Shown piece by piece: positions 26,595 to 36,900 of a stretch of DNA of 64,000 nt (position 1 is the first letter of the stretch; every line of letters begins with the position of its first letter). The position numbers and the translations under genes are program-made. The stretch spans positions 806,001 through 870,000 of the forward strand of contig NZ_LN868537.1 in assembly GCF_001261775.1 (NCBI RefSeq), read 5' to 3'. The notes below the pieces were generated by a model, which was given only the letters and a program-made list of their open reading frames with translations, was not told the DNA's origin and made no database searches. Origin of the DNA: Anaeromassilibacillus senegalensis. GTDB taxonomy: Bacteria > Bacillota > Clostridia > Oscillospirales > Acutalibacteraceae.

Positions 26595-29500
26595 TTACAT
26601 GTTCCTCCTTTCACCAAACCGTTTCATCAAATATATGGCGCTTGCCGCTGTGATCAGCAGCAGTCCCAAAGCGGTATACAGGGCCGTACCTGCACCGCCC
26701 GTCTTGGGCAAATTGTAACCATCCGTGTTCATAATCTGGATGCCTGGTATGCCGTCTTCCACCGGGAGAATCGCCTGCGCCATGGATTGCGCCGCACCGT
26801 TGCCCTGGACATCCACTCCATCCGGTTTGAGGAGGAAGTGAACAGGCTTGTTTAAAAGCTGGTAACCCGTCGGCGCTTTGGTCTCAACCAGGTAAAACTC
26901 CCCCGGCGCAAGGCTGCGTACCGTAATCACCCCATCTTGGTCTGTTATCAGCGGGGTTTCATTTACTTTGATCCCATATGTATTGTCCGCACCGGGAATC
27001 GGCCCGGCGCTTGCACTCCCTTGATTTGCCGCACGGTAAAGATCAAACGCCGCGCCGGGCAGCAGTTTCCCCTGATCCATCAAATCGGTCTTCCGGATCA
27101 TCAGGCTGCATCCCACGACCTGTATCACCGGATGATCGTAAGGCTCCTTGTAGCTCTCTCCATCTGCTACATACTTCACTTCAGCAGATTGGTTGGAATG
27201 GAACCCCGGTTTTTTTGAGCTGGTTTCATTGTCATAGCGGCTGTTGCTATAATCGGTATATGCATCGCCCCTCATATCGCCGTACCCATCCAATCCATTT
27301 TTCAGGTTATCCGCGTATTCGTTGTAAGCCGTTTGGGTGGTCTTAACGTTAAAGGACAGCGTGTAGGTACAGTCGTTTTGCAGCTCATAGTTTGGGTCAA
27401 ATACAACCTGCACTGTGCCTGTGGTGGTATCCGCCGTTCCCGGCGTGGGGGTATACGTCACGGTTTGAACCACAGAGATTTTTGTACCATCATCCTGCGT
27501 CACCCGATTGCCGGGTAGCGCCGCCCCTATGGTTCCCTGCGTTCCCGGACCGGTTCCCCGCCAGAGGGGCACCACCGTACCGTCGGCCTTTCGCATCGTA
27601 ACCAACACATCCGGCTGTTCGCCGTACCAGTTTACATATTGGCTCAGGCGGTCTGTAATCGCAGCGTAGCTCACTGGCTTACCGTACATGATACTGTGGA
27701 AGGCGTCTTCTATCGCCCCTGTATCATTGGCCACAAAATAATGTTCACTGCTGGTCGCAATCTGTTTTAGGGTTCCTTCCATTAAAGGACTCTGCGTATC
27801 CTTTGTACTGCCCACGCCCAAAGAATAGAAAACTGCATCGTCATGCTTTTTACGTAAGGATTCTGCATAGTTAACCGTCGGCTGCTTAGCGTAATTGCCT
27901 GAGCTGCTCGTACCAGTTCCAAACCGTCCCTGAAAATAACCGCTGTCAAAAGCACCGGGCATATTATAATTTCCAGGTGTAAAATAAATCCTGTTTGAAC
28001 CGCTGGGCTGATAATTCAGTCTGCCATAATAATCTTTCTCGTCAGAGACCCCGTCTGTATCTGGACTGAGGTAATAATAGGTCGGAAATCCATCACTGAT
28101 AAAAATCACGTAACGGTGTACATCCGGACGTTTGCTTTCAGATTCATCCAGCAGATTTCCTGCTTTGCGCAACGCCTGCATGATATTTGTACCGCTTCCT
28201 GAACTATTGCTGACGCCCTGCTCTTTAAGAATATCTTTGAGCAAAGGTTTCAGATCATTGCTCTCCAACGTTTGATAATCTTTGCTCCATCCAGTTTTAC
28301 ACCAGGCATCTTCCGTGCCGGAGCTATACAGCTCGTTTGAGGTTGCCCCGTTTTCAGTTGTCAGCCCCTTCCACGAACCGGAGTATCCCACGACGCTGAC
28401 GTTATTCCGTGGGTCGCTGTCCAAGACCTTTCCCGCGAGCCATTTCGCATTATCCACAACTACTTTAGCGCGGGTATTGCCGCCCATATCTCTGGTCTGC
28501 ATACTGTTGGAATTGTCCAGCACCAACACAACGTCTGCCGGTGAACCGATCATTCCTGCCTTTACATTTAAATATAGACGATAGAGGTCCGTGAGATTTG
28601 CTGTGCCGTCATCCAGCGTGGTATCCGGGTTGTTTTGGCCGTCCCGCAGGGCATCAATGGTTTTATTGTGCTCCAGGCCCATCTTATCCGGGATGATCGC
28701 CTCTTTTGTATTCGTGATGGTATAGTCCACATTGAGGACTTCTTTTTCCTGCTGTTCATAAAACGTAAAGGTGCAGCCATTTTTCGCAGCAGTCGTCGTA
28801 TTCGCTGAATTACTGTTTGGGATACTGTTCATGTAATATTTTGAATTTCCATTCAATGCATAAAGACGACCATAAGAATCGCTGGAAAAAACGCTGCTAA
28901 TTGTGCTTGAACTGTTTTGTGTCGCAGCATAGATATAATAGTACCCATAGTATTTATACAGCGCTAAGTCCCTGTGACTGTCTACGTTAGTCAGCTTAAA
29001 TCCGCTTCCTTTGGCAGCCGCCGTCCACTCCGCGCGTACTCCCAACTGATCATTCACTGTGTAGGTAGTTAAATTGGAACTGCTGCCTGAGTAACCTAAC
29101 GCTTTTCCGTTGGAGTTGAATACCAGCCGGTAGGTTCCACCGTTCGTAAAACCAGATACTTCCTGCCAGACTGCCGCATGCTCCATTTCCTCTGTCCGGT
29201 TGATCACCGCTTCATAGCCTTCCACCGCTTCTTCTTCCACCGTATAGGAAATCTGTTCGCCGTTTTTGTCCAGCGGAAGGTTATTCCAGGTGTATTTCCA
29301 TGCATTGCGGCTGTTCAGTGTGACTGGCGGCTCTATACGCACCCCGTTTTTTACCAGCCAGACCTTGAGGTTTTCCGGGTGATTTCCGTTATTTCCGACC
29401 CATTCCTTGGCGACGGATACATTAGCCGTTTGCCCACCCTTTCGATTTATGATGGGAAATGTGTCGTTCTCCGGTGGGACTTCCCCATTCAGGGTTAGGC

Positions 29501-32500
29501 CGCTTTCGGTAACCTGCACTTTCCAAGGCTCGGCGGGCAATATAAAGCCATCCGCCGTTTTGGATTCAAACAGCAGGTACTTACCCAGTTGCAGATTGCT
29601 GAAAACAACTCTACCCGATGCATCAGAGGTTTGGGACTGCATCGGAACCGAACTTGGCTTTTCCCAACTCTCGTCAGCCGCATATAGCTCAAAAGCCACG
29701 CCGCGCAAGGCATTCCCACTGGAATCTGTTGTTTCCAGGATCAGCTCTTTTGTAATTCCTCTGTAAGTGTTCGTTATAACGGTTCGCGCCTGGCTGTTCA
29801 CACGGACCGAATGCTGATGAATTTCCTGGGTGCTCCGAATCGCTTTATTCGCCAGGATGGAACCTCCAAGGGTCGCGTTCTGATTGACTGTCCCCTTTGG
29901 AACCAGGATAACGCCAGCCGCCGCGTCCTGCATACTGACCGTACCATTGTAGCAATCTCCGTTATTGACCACATTCCAGATCATGCGGCAATACTCTGGT
30001 TTCCATCCCTCCGCATTGTTACTGTTGGGTCCTACTTCGGGAAGAACAACACTGCCTCCCCTTACCGCTGAACAATCCAGATTGACCACCAGATACTGTT
30101 CTTCTCCCAATGGAATGCCGCTGTTCAGGTTCTGGTCGCTTTCTCCGATGCTGTTCGCGATCAGTTGCTTTGTAATGACTCCATCTGCGGGAACTTTTAC
30201 GTTCAGGAAACGCACCCCCGGCGTTGCCAGGTCAGCACGGTCATAATCGGTCGTACAGGAAGCCAATTCTCTGGAAAGCGCTTCCAGCCGCTTAAAGTTT
30301 GCCTCCCAATCCATGTTGGTAGGCTTGCTGATTGTCTCCACATTTTGTACGGTGAGCTTATCTCCTTTGGAGGTCGTGATTATCCTGTCTTCTATGGCAT
30401 TTTCTTCACCCACATACAGGGCACCGCCGCCGTCTATATTCATTTGGCCGCTGGTTCCAATGGTAAAGCTGTCTATATAGCTGGTTTTGTTGTCGTAACC
30501 CGCACCACCGTTCAAACCGCCGTTTAAATTCAGCGCATCGTAAGAAACGGTAAAACCGTCTCCCTGTCCTTGCTGAATTCGACTACCGCTTTCATCCAGC
30601 TCAAAGACCCGGTAATCCCCGGGGGATAAGCTCACAGACTCAGAATCGGCGCCGATAATATCGAAGGTCTGTACCGGTTTGGCATTCTCCGAAGCGTCCG
30701 CTTCATATACGCCAAAGGAATACGTTGTATGATCCGGCGCGGTTCCCTCTATCTGATTTGTAACAACGAGCGTCAATTTTTCGGAATCAGCCTGCCCGCC
30801 GTTTCTGGCAGTACCGATCACAAACCCTTCGTTTAACGTCAGGTTCTTTACCGCAATTACGCCCTCCATACGCCCCTGAGCTTCCATCTCGTTGGCAAAT
30901 ACAGCAAACTGACCGGTAACACCAAACTGGTCCAGAAGGTGCTCCACCGTAATCGAATGGCTTCCCGCCTCTACCAACACCACACTGTAAATGGAGAAGT
31001 GGTCCGTGCTCATTACAACCGACCCGTCTTCCCGCATCCAGGTTTCCATATCGGTGGCACTTTTCGCTTCCTCGTCTACATGGTACACCTTTGCGCGCGT
31101 ACTTCCCGTCTCTGTCTCTATTAAATCCGAAAAGGTAACCGTTACCGGTTTGAGCGGTTCTACTTCCTCATCATCCAGAAGTAGCTTGATGTCAAATAAG
31201 CGCCGCTCAATCGGCTGCATTTCGTCCGCTTCCACCGCCCTGTCCAGAGCATCTAAGGCTTCCGGCGCCGGTGCATTAGGCCCTTCCTCCTGCAACGGCA
31301 ATTCTTCCACTTTCAGAACGAGATCGCCTGCCGGGAACGCGTCCTCCGTGCCGGTCATGGCCACAGTCACGCCGCTGTCCGTCACCGCTGTGAGCGTCCG
31401 CTCTTCCAGTGTCTCTTTCCAGGTCAGTTCCAATGCGGCGGTACTTCTCGCCGCTGTGTGCAGTGCTTTCTCATAATTGTCTGCCATTGCACAATAGAAC
31501 TGCAGGAACTGATCCTCTCCATCCCGGGCCACGAATTCTAATCGGTCCGGGTCACTGTCCTCCAGAGTCGTATTAGAGGAAAGGTTCTTCTCTTCTGCGA
31601 AATTCTCTGTACCGGCTTCATCCGCCGATGCCTCGGAACTGACGGAAGAGGAACGTTCCTCTTCCAATGTACCATCTTCTTTCAAATCAGAAGATGCAGT
31701 TTCTTCAGCAGAAACAGTTTCTTTGTCCAATTCCACTTCGGAAGACGTTTCCTCCTGCTCCTGTGCGGATGCAAATTCATCTACATGGTCTTCATCTTTC
31801 TGTTTCCCGTTTACCTCAGGCTCTTCTACCAGGACATCCTCAGACATTTCATCATCCAGTGCATATGCAGGCTGGAATATGTTTGCAAAGAGGCCTTCCT
31901 GGGAATCTTCGTTCTCTTCTGTTTGCTCCGGCTGCAATTCCTCCTGCGGAGAACGATCGGCCTCCTGCGCAGCCGCGCTGCTTTCCTCTGAAGATGATTC
32001 GGCGGGCGCCTCCGGCGTTTCTTCCAGCGGCATATCGCCTTCCTCCGCATTGTTTGGTTCCGTCCAACTATCAGATTCACACATAAGAGTAAATGCCGTT
32101 GTTTGTCCGGGCTCCAAAACAAACCAGTAGTTGACTTCTCCCTCTGCCTGCCAATCGCGGTTCAAAACCAGTGCGCTTCCATCTTCCGCTTCTATCTCGC
32201 AGGTTTCCTGCTCGTCAAATTCGTATTCTTGGGACAAGCCGCCGCCGTTGCTCAACGTACGCAGTACAAACACAAACGGTTCTTTCCCTTCCGGAGCTTC
32301 CGCCGTCATGTGGGTTTCCAGCGTTTCTCCCAATGTAGCTACTGTCTGCACCGCTTCTATCTGTGGCTGCGCTTTTGCCATACTGATCGCGGGCAAACTC
32401 AGTGCACCGTAAACAGAAGCAGCAATCATCACACAGGCCAGTGAAAGCGCAGCGTACGCACGCCTCTTTTTCTTATGCTTTTTCAGGTAGCTTCCCACTT

Positions 32501-32525
32501 GATCCATCAATTTATTGCGCAACAC
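26595..32525 (-). CDS. Giant pilus tip adhesin with vWA and Cna_B/SpaA domains
   Basis: Surface protein of about 1976 residues. A long basic signal-anchor (KKHKKKRRAYAALSLACVM) is followed by a glutamate/serine-rich disordered stretch (about 165-335), then SpaA-type and Cna_B-type domains (KELILETTDSSGNALRGVAF; ANVSVAKEWVGNNGNHPENL), a von Willebrand A domain with the MIDAS motif DVVLVLDNSNSM and a Ser/Gly-rich insert, a last SpaA domain (YLVETKAPTGYQLL), and LPKTG 38 residues from the end. The architecture resembles RrgA-type tip adhesins. GTG at 32525 has AAGG five bases and GGAG nine bases upstream; an in-frame GTG at 32540 is possible. The ligand is unknown. Confidence 0.9.
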   Translation of the reverse strand: MLRNKLMDQVGSYLKKHKKKRRAYAALSLACVMIAASVYGALSLPAISMAKAQPQIEAVQTVATLGETLETHMTAEAPEGKEPFVFVLRTLSNGGGLSQEYEFDEQETCEIEAEDGSALVLNRDWQAEGEVNYWFVLEPGQTTAFTLMCESDSWTEPNNAEEGDMPLEETPEAPAESSSEESSAAAQEADRSPQEELQPEQTEENEDSQEGLFANIFQPAYALDDEMSEDVLVEEPEVNGKQKDEDHVDEFASAQEQEETSSEVELDKETVSAEETASSDLKEDGTLEEERSSSVSSEASADEAGTENFAEEKNLSSNTTLEDSDPDRLEFVARDGEDQFLQFYCAMADNYEKALHTAARSTAALELTWKETLEERTLTAVTDSGVTVAMTGTEDAFPAGDLVLKVEELPLQEEGPNAPAPEALDALDRAVEADEMQPIERRLFDIKLLLDDEEVEPLKPVTVTFSDLIETETGSTRAKVYHVDEEAKSATDMETWMREDGSVVMSTDHFSIYSVVLVEAGSHSITVEHLLDQFGVTGQFAVFANEMEAQGRMEGVIAVKNLTLNEGFVIGTARNGGQADSEKLTLVVTNQIEGTAPDHTTYSFGVYEADASENAKPVQTFDIIGADSESVSLSPGDYRVFELDESGSRIQQGQGDGFTVSYDALNLNGGLNGGAGYDNKTSYIDSFTIGTSGQMNIDGGGALYVGEENAIEDRIITTSKGDKLTVQNVETISKPTNMDWEANFKRLEALSRELASCTTDYDRADLATPGVRFLNVKVPADGVITKQLIANSIGESDQNLNSGIPLGEEQYLVVNLDCSAVRGGSVVLPEVGPNSNNAEGWKPEYCRMIWNVVNNGDCYNGTVSMQDAAAGVILVPKGTVNQNATLGGSILANKAIRSTQEIHQHSVRVNSQARTVITNTYRGITKELILETTDSSGNALRGVAFELYAADESWEKPSSVPMQSQTSDASGRVVFSNLQLGKYLLFESKTADGFILPAEPWKVQVTESGLTLNGEVPPENDTFPIINRKGGQTANVSVAKEWVGNNGNHPENLKVWLVKNGVRIEPPVTLNSRNAWKYTWNNLPLDKNGEQISYTVEEEAVEGYEAVINRTEEMEHAAVWQEVSGFTNGGTYRLVFNSNGKALGYSGSSSNLTTYTVNDQLGVRAEWTAAAKGSGFKLTNVDSHRDLALYKYYGYYYIYAATQNSSSTISSVFSSDSYGRLYALNGNSKYYMNSIPNSNSANTTTAAKNGCTFTFYEQQEKEVLNVDYTITNTKEAIIPDKMGLEHNKTIDALRDGQNNPDTTLDDGTANLTDLYRLYLNVKAGMIGSPADVVLVLDNSNSMQTRDMGGNTRAKVVVDNAKWLAGKVLDSDPRNNVSVVGYSGSWKGLTTENGATSNELYSSGTEDAWCKTGWSKDYQTLESNDLKPLLKDILKEQGVSNSSGSGTNIMQALRKAGNLLDESESKRPDVHRYVIFISDGFPTYYYLSPDTDGVSDEKDYYGRLNYQPSGSNRIYFTPGNYNMPGAFDSGYFQGRFGTGTSSSGNYAKQPTVNYAESLRKKHDDAVFYSLGVGSTKDTQSPLMEGTLKQIATSSEHYFVANDTGAIEDAFHSIMYGKPVSYAAITDRLSQYVNWYGEQPDVLVTMRKADGTVVPLWRGTGPGTQGTIGAALPGNRVTQDDGTKISVVQTVTYTPTPGTADTTTGTVQVVFDPNYELQNDCTYTLSFNVKTTQTAYNEYADNLKNGLDGYGDMRGDAYTDYSNSRYDNETSSKKPGFHSNQSAEVKYVADGESYKEPYDHPVIQVVGCSLMIRKTDLMDQGKLLPGAAFDLYRAANQGSASAGPIPGADNTYGIKVNETPLITDQDGVITVRSLAPGEFYLVETKAPTGYQLLNKPVHFLLKPDGVDVQGNGAAQSMAQAILPVEDGIPGIQIMNTDGYNLPKTGGAGTALYTALGLLLITAASAIYLMKRFGERRNM

Positions 32526-32549
32526 TTTCACCTTCTCCACTCTTTTAAC

Positions 32550-33131
32550 TTAGTTAATCGCCCCTATCCGGTCAAACGGCCAGAAGCGGAACCACACCTT
32601 TCCGACCACAAACTCATCGGAAATACAACCGATTGCCGACGACCGGCTGTCGACCGAAGTCGACCGGTGGTCTCCCATAACAAAAATCCGATTATCCGGA
32701 ACCTGGTAGGGAAATTCGATGTCGCACTCCCCCAGGCTTTTTTCAAAAAGATACGGTTCATCCAGCTCGTCTCCATTGACCAAAACCGTACCGTCCTCAC
32801 GGATCACAATCTGGTCGCCCTGCAGGGCAATGACCCGTTTGAGTAATATTTTATTATTATAATAGAACGCCACCACCTCGCCGCGGTGAAACTCTCCCAT
32901 TTTAGTCGCCAGAACCAACTCTCCGTTTTCCAGAGTCGGCTCCATGCTGCTGCCGTAAACCTGAAGAATTGGTAAGAAGATCGTTGCAATCAGCACAGCC
33001 ACAGCTGCAACCGTTATCAGAATGTATAAAGTCCCGCGCATGGTGCGCGAATAGTCTCTTTTACGGCTCCTTCGCTGCAGTTCCTTGTTCAACTGGTCCA
33101 ACGTTGGCCGTTCCAGCTTCTGCTTTGTCAT
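32550..33131 (-). CDS. Signal peptidase I
   Basis: Membrane serine protease that removes signal peptides; 193 residues. After a cytoplasmic stretch and one membrane helix (about 32-56) come the catalytic serine motif GSSMEPTL, the lysine motif LLKRVIALQGD, and the box E segment VMGDHRSTSVDSRS. Signal peptidases of this type are commonly encoded in sortase-pilus loci, where they process or help assemble pilins. The ATG at 33131 (AAAGGA eight bases upstream) lies inside the preceding coiled-coil gene, a 71-base overlap in another frame. Confidence 0.93.
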   Translation of the reverse strand: MTKQKLERPTLDQLNKELQRRSRKRDYSRTMRGTLYILITVAAVAVLIATIFLPILQVYGSSMEPTLENGELVLATKMGEFHRGEVVAFYYNNKILLKRVIALQGDQIVIREDGTVLVNGDELDEPYLFEKSLGECDIEFPYQVPDNRIFVMGDHRSTSVDSRSSAIGCISDEFVVGKVWFRFWPFDRIGAIN

Positions 33132-33660
33132 ATTCAATATCCTTTTCTATTGCTTGATTCGTCTTCTGCTGCAAAAATGTTAAATCCGGTGCTGGAATAA
33201 CGACTTGAATGCCTGACGCAGACAGTATCGCTTTCAGTCCCGCATGGCTTTGGTAAAAGTCCTCCAATCGGGCTTGCAGCTCTTCCCAGTATGCATTCGC
33301 TTTCTTTTGGGACTCCTCTTCCAGCATACGGCAACGTGCTTCCAAATCTTTAAGGCGCAGTTCCATTTGCAGCGCAGCGTCTGCTTCCTGCTTTTCCATT
33401 TGCTCCTTGACGGCGTTTTCACGTTCCTGTACATTAAACAGATATTGATCCGCAGCCGCCTGCGCGGCCTGAAAGACTTCGTTTAACTTAAGTGCGGCTT
33501 CCGCCAGCGAGCCACATTCTTCAACTGCTATCTTTCTCGCAAACAATTGCGCTTGTAAATCGGCAATTTGTGTCTGCGTCTGTGCAAGCTCCGCTTCCTG
33601 GTCGCGTATAATGGTCAACAGCTCTGTTTTACTCAGGCTTCTGATTTCTTTTTCCGTCAT
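33061..33660 (-). CDS. Coiled-coil cytoplasmic protein, first gene of the pilus locus
   Basis: Protein of 199 residues, unrecognised in function. The N-terminal 45 residues (EIRSLSKTELLTIIRDQEAELAQ) look like a conserved small domain; the middle (about 60-145) is a predicted coiled coil with strong Glu/Gln/Lys/Ala bias; and the C-terminal part from about 150 is less charged. There is no signal peptide or membrane helix. In my recollection similar proteins open other Clostridia pilus loci next to signal peptidase genes, but their role is not established. AAGG lies seven bases before the ATG. Confidence 0.75.
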   Translation of the reverse strand: MTEKEIRSLSKTELLTIIRDQEAELAQTQTQIADLQAQLFARKIAVEECGSLAEAALKLNEVFQAAQAAADQYLFNVQERENAVKEQMEKQEADAALQMELRLKDLEARCRMLEEESQKKANAYWEELQARLEDFYQSHAGLKAILSASGIQVVIPAPDLTFLQQKTNQAIEKDIEYDKAEAGTANVGPVEQGTAAKEP

Positions 33661-33734
33661 ATGACAACCTTCTTATTCTATCGGATTTCTTCTAATTATG
33701 AAGATAGCAGGTCTGATCATTTAAAAGAGCCATT

Positions 33735-33791
33735 CTATACTGTTTTGGACAAGTATAGTATTTTACCGGTAAAAAACGGCTTTTGAGCCGC
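33735..33791 (-). promoter_or_regulatory. Paired palindromes upstream of the pilus operon
   Basis: CTATACT (33735-33741) and AGTATAG (33752-33758) form a perfect seven-base inverted repeat with a ten-base centre. Two bases further is the perfect palindrome TTTTACCGGTAAAA (33761-33774). A short stem CGGCT/AGCCG (33777-33790) with a T-run on the minus strand follows. TATAGA at one arm could act as a -10, but no good -35 is seen. The arrangement, 75-130 bases upstream of the first pilus gene, suggests operators or an attenuator. Confidence 0.55.
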
Positions 33792-33911
33792 TTGTTTTAC
33801 ATGAGGCACGGTTTTCTTGTGTGAAATTTTCTGTTTTAAGTATACATAGCGTGCATTCCAAAGACGTTCCTTCGGCGTTCCAATTCCGTGCCAAATCAGA
33901 AAAACAACTAT

Positions 33912-33960
33912 AAAAAAATCTGGTTAAAAATGACTATTTTTTGTCATTTTTAACCAGATT
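33912..33960 (-). terminator. Intrinsic terminator after the PAS-GGDEF-wHTH gene
   Basis: AATCTGGTTAAAAATGAC and its exact complement form an 18-bp stem with an eight-base loop, ending in a T-run on the minus strand. It lies 24 bases after the regulator's stop codon, so the regulator and the pilus operon are separate transcripts. Confidence 0.93.
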
Positions 33961-33983
33961 ATATCTTGTAGCTTTATTTTATC

Positions 33984-36900
33984 TCAATTTTGCGCTGCTT
34001 CAAGGGCAGCAAGCGTCGTTTCTCCCCAACTGTAATTGTTCATGTAGCTTCCACGGAAAAGTCCCCGCCCAGTATCAGCCCCCTCCAAATAGAGGTAGTA
34101 ATCGCAGGTAAAGTGAGAAATATCCACACATCGCCCGTCGTTTCGGGACAGCAGAATGTCCCCGATCCCCGCCTTGTCCAAACTTTGTTTCAACCGCAAG
34201 GCTACCTTACGGTACCGGCTGAGGGTAGTTTTATTCAAAGGTTCATCTTCCCAGAGCAAGCTTACCGCCTCGCTGGAGGATAGAATGCCACCCCGCCGGT
34301 CCACCAGGATTGCCAGCAGCTCCTTCGCCTTTGCAGAACTGAACGAAAGCGGTTCGTTATCGACAAACAAATCAAAATATCCAAAAGTCCGGACAAAAAC
34401 CCGCTTTGCTTCCTTCGGCTCTTCTTCGGTCGCCAGATGCTCCTCACTTGGCGCATTGGTTTCGCGCTCCACATGAATAAAGCCGTCGCCGCCATTATTT
34501 TTCGCCGCACACAGCCCCTTGTCCGCGAGTGCATAGAGCTCGTCGAATGTCCTGCCATCCTGTGGGAACAAAGCCACACCAATACTGACCGTCACACCTA
34601 TTTTTTCTGCGTACCGGTTCCGGACCGCTTTACAGATGGAATCCGCCCGGCGCATGACCAGGGATGCGTCCGGAATATTGGTCAGATAAATCAGGAAATT
34701 GTCCCCCTCCAGCCGGGCGAGCAAATCATAAGAGCGAAGCATCGCGCCCATTACCTGGCTGAGGTTCGTCAAAAGCCGGTCTCCCTCCAAACGCCCATGA
34801 ACATCGTTAACGGCTTTAAAATGGTCAAGGTTCAGCATCAAAAACGCATGATACATTTCTGTATTTTCATTGATCCGATTTACCTGGTCGCAAAACGCAT
34901 AGCGATTTAACAGGCCGGTTAAAAAATCCCGTTCAGCCCGCCGCCGGAGTGAAAGCAGCTGCCGTTTCTCCGCGTCAATATTGGTAATATGGAATACACC
35001 GCGCACATCCGCGGAATAAGGATCCTGAAACATCCGGACGTTTTCCCGGACCCATACCTCCCGTCCGTCCAATATCGCCAAAAATTCCAGTTCTTCCCCC
35101 TTTTTGCCGTCCGCATACGCCTGAAGCAAGCGGAACCGATTGTTAAACTTTCGATATTCCGCTTCCGACTGAGGGGAAATACACCGCTCCACAGTGCGCT
35201 GAACCACTCCATCCAACGTTCCGTCACTTTTACCGCAAATGGAACGCATAAGCAGCCCCTTTTCCTGGTCGCAGCGGTCTCTCGTGAGATTAAATACATA
35301 ATAACTATACTGATCGGATGCAAAACCTTCAAAATACTGCAAAAACTGGCAATTAGCCAAGTCCAGCGCATAGCGGTCATTTATGTCCTCATAAGAAATT
35401 ATAGCATAAGACGGCTGACCGCCGGCATCCTTTACCAAGGTAAAGTCCACCTGATACCAAGAAAATTTGTTCATGGCATCTTTTCTGCAAACCCGCGCGC
35501 TGCCGGCAGCATCTCCCTGCAGGATCGACTGGTAGAGCGCTATGTATGCTTCCTGGCTTTCTTTTGCCACCTGTTCCAAATGCAGGTCGTGCTCATCCCG
35601 GATACGTATTGCCGTCATCAGCCCAAATCGTTCTGCCGTTTGGTCATCCAGATATGCCATGCGCTCGACCAGGTCAAATTTGAAGATGGTCCGCCCACTG
35701 TGAGTGGCAATGATCCGCAGCAACTCCTGTTCCTGGCACAGCCGGTCCAGCTTTTTTTCTTTCTCATGGCGGTCGGTAATATCTTCCAACGTTCCAACCG
35801 CAGAAACCGCTGTTTTATCCTCGGCATAAATCGTTGTGTAACGCACCGAAAACCACCGGTAACTTCCATCCTTAACCTTCCATTGCAGCACAGTCTCCCC
35901 GTTGGGCCGCCCCTTCTGAAGCTCCGTATGAAAAGCCTGATAGCGCTCTGCACTTTCCGGAGTCAGTCTTCCCAGAGAGAGAATGCTCTGCGGCACATCT
36001 TCTATTACATTCGGCATACCCAAACGCTCTGCAGACCGCCCTGCTATCTCCAGACGCTTCGCTGCAAGATCATACCGGCACAATATTTTATCGCTCTGGT
36101 CAATCGCCAACCAAAATTCTTCCTCTTTGGCTCTTAAACGCATCTCATCTTCCTTGCGCTTTGTGATGTCCAACAAAATGCTGAAGTAAATTAATGTTCC
36201 GTCATAGTATCGGTCCAGCTTCGTGTGGTCGCTGACCCACAGGTAAGTCCCATCCTTTTTGCGCACGCGATACTCCAGCTCATATTCCGGCACGGGAAGG
36301 TGAACAGACATGCCCAGACTGTGTATGCGTACTCCATCTTCCGGCGCCAACAGATTTTGATAGCCGGAGCGGAGAAGCGCCTGAAATTCATTTGTGCTGT
36401 ACCCCAACAGCAAGGGAATATTGGACGAGATCAGCAACGGCTCCAGCGTTTCCGCATGGCGGATCAGAATGCCGCCGACATCATAGCGGCTGAATACCTC
36501 CCGAAAATAGGCCAGACGCTTTTTTTCCAACTCAGCGGCTACAATCTGTTCGTTATCGTTTAAAATCAGATACCATTCTTGTTCGTCTTCTGAAGCCGGG
36601 GACATATGTACAGCAAGAGAACCAATCCGATTGTTTTTTCCACGGAATATCCAGTAGAAATCTTTCTCTCGCAGCTGAATTGTTTTTGAAAATTCCTCCG
36701 GATACACGGACAAACGGTTTAAATCATTTTCACATGAGTTATAAAATTCCTCTTCCACGTAGCCAACCATTCGGAAAAAAGCGGGATTTGCGCTGCAAAT
36801 GCGTACCTGGCCCTGCCGTTCCAGACAAATCCGTGCCACTCCCAAGGGAAACATGTTGAACGGACGATCCAATTTTTGTATATTGTGGCAAACAGCCTCT

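Noticed and set aside
33061..33131. Frameshift joining the coiled-coil gene and the signal peptidase gene
   Set aside because: Both reading frames are complete, the signal peptidase has its own Shine-Dalgarno, and the overlap of 71 bases is compatible with coupled genes.
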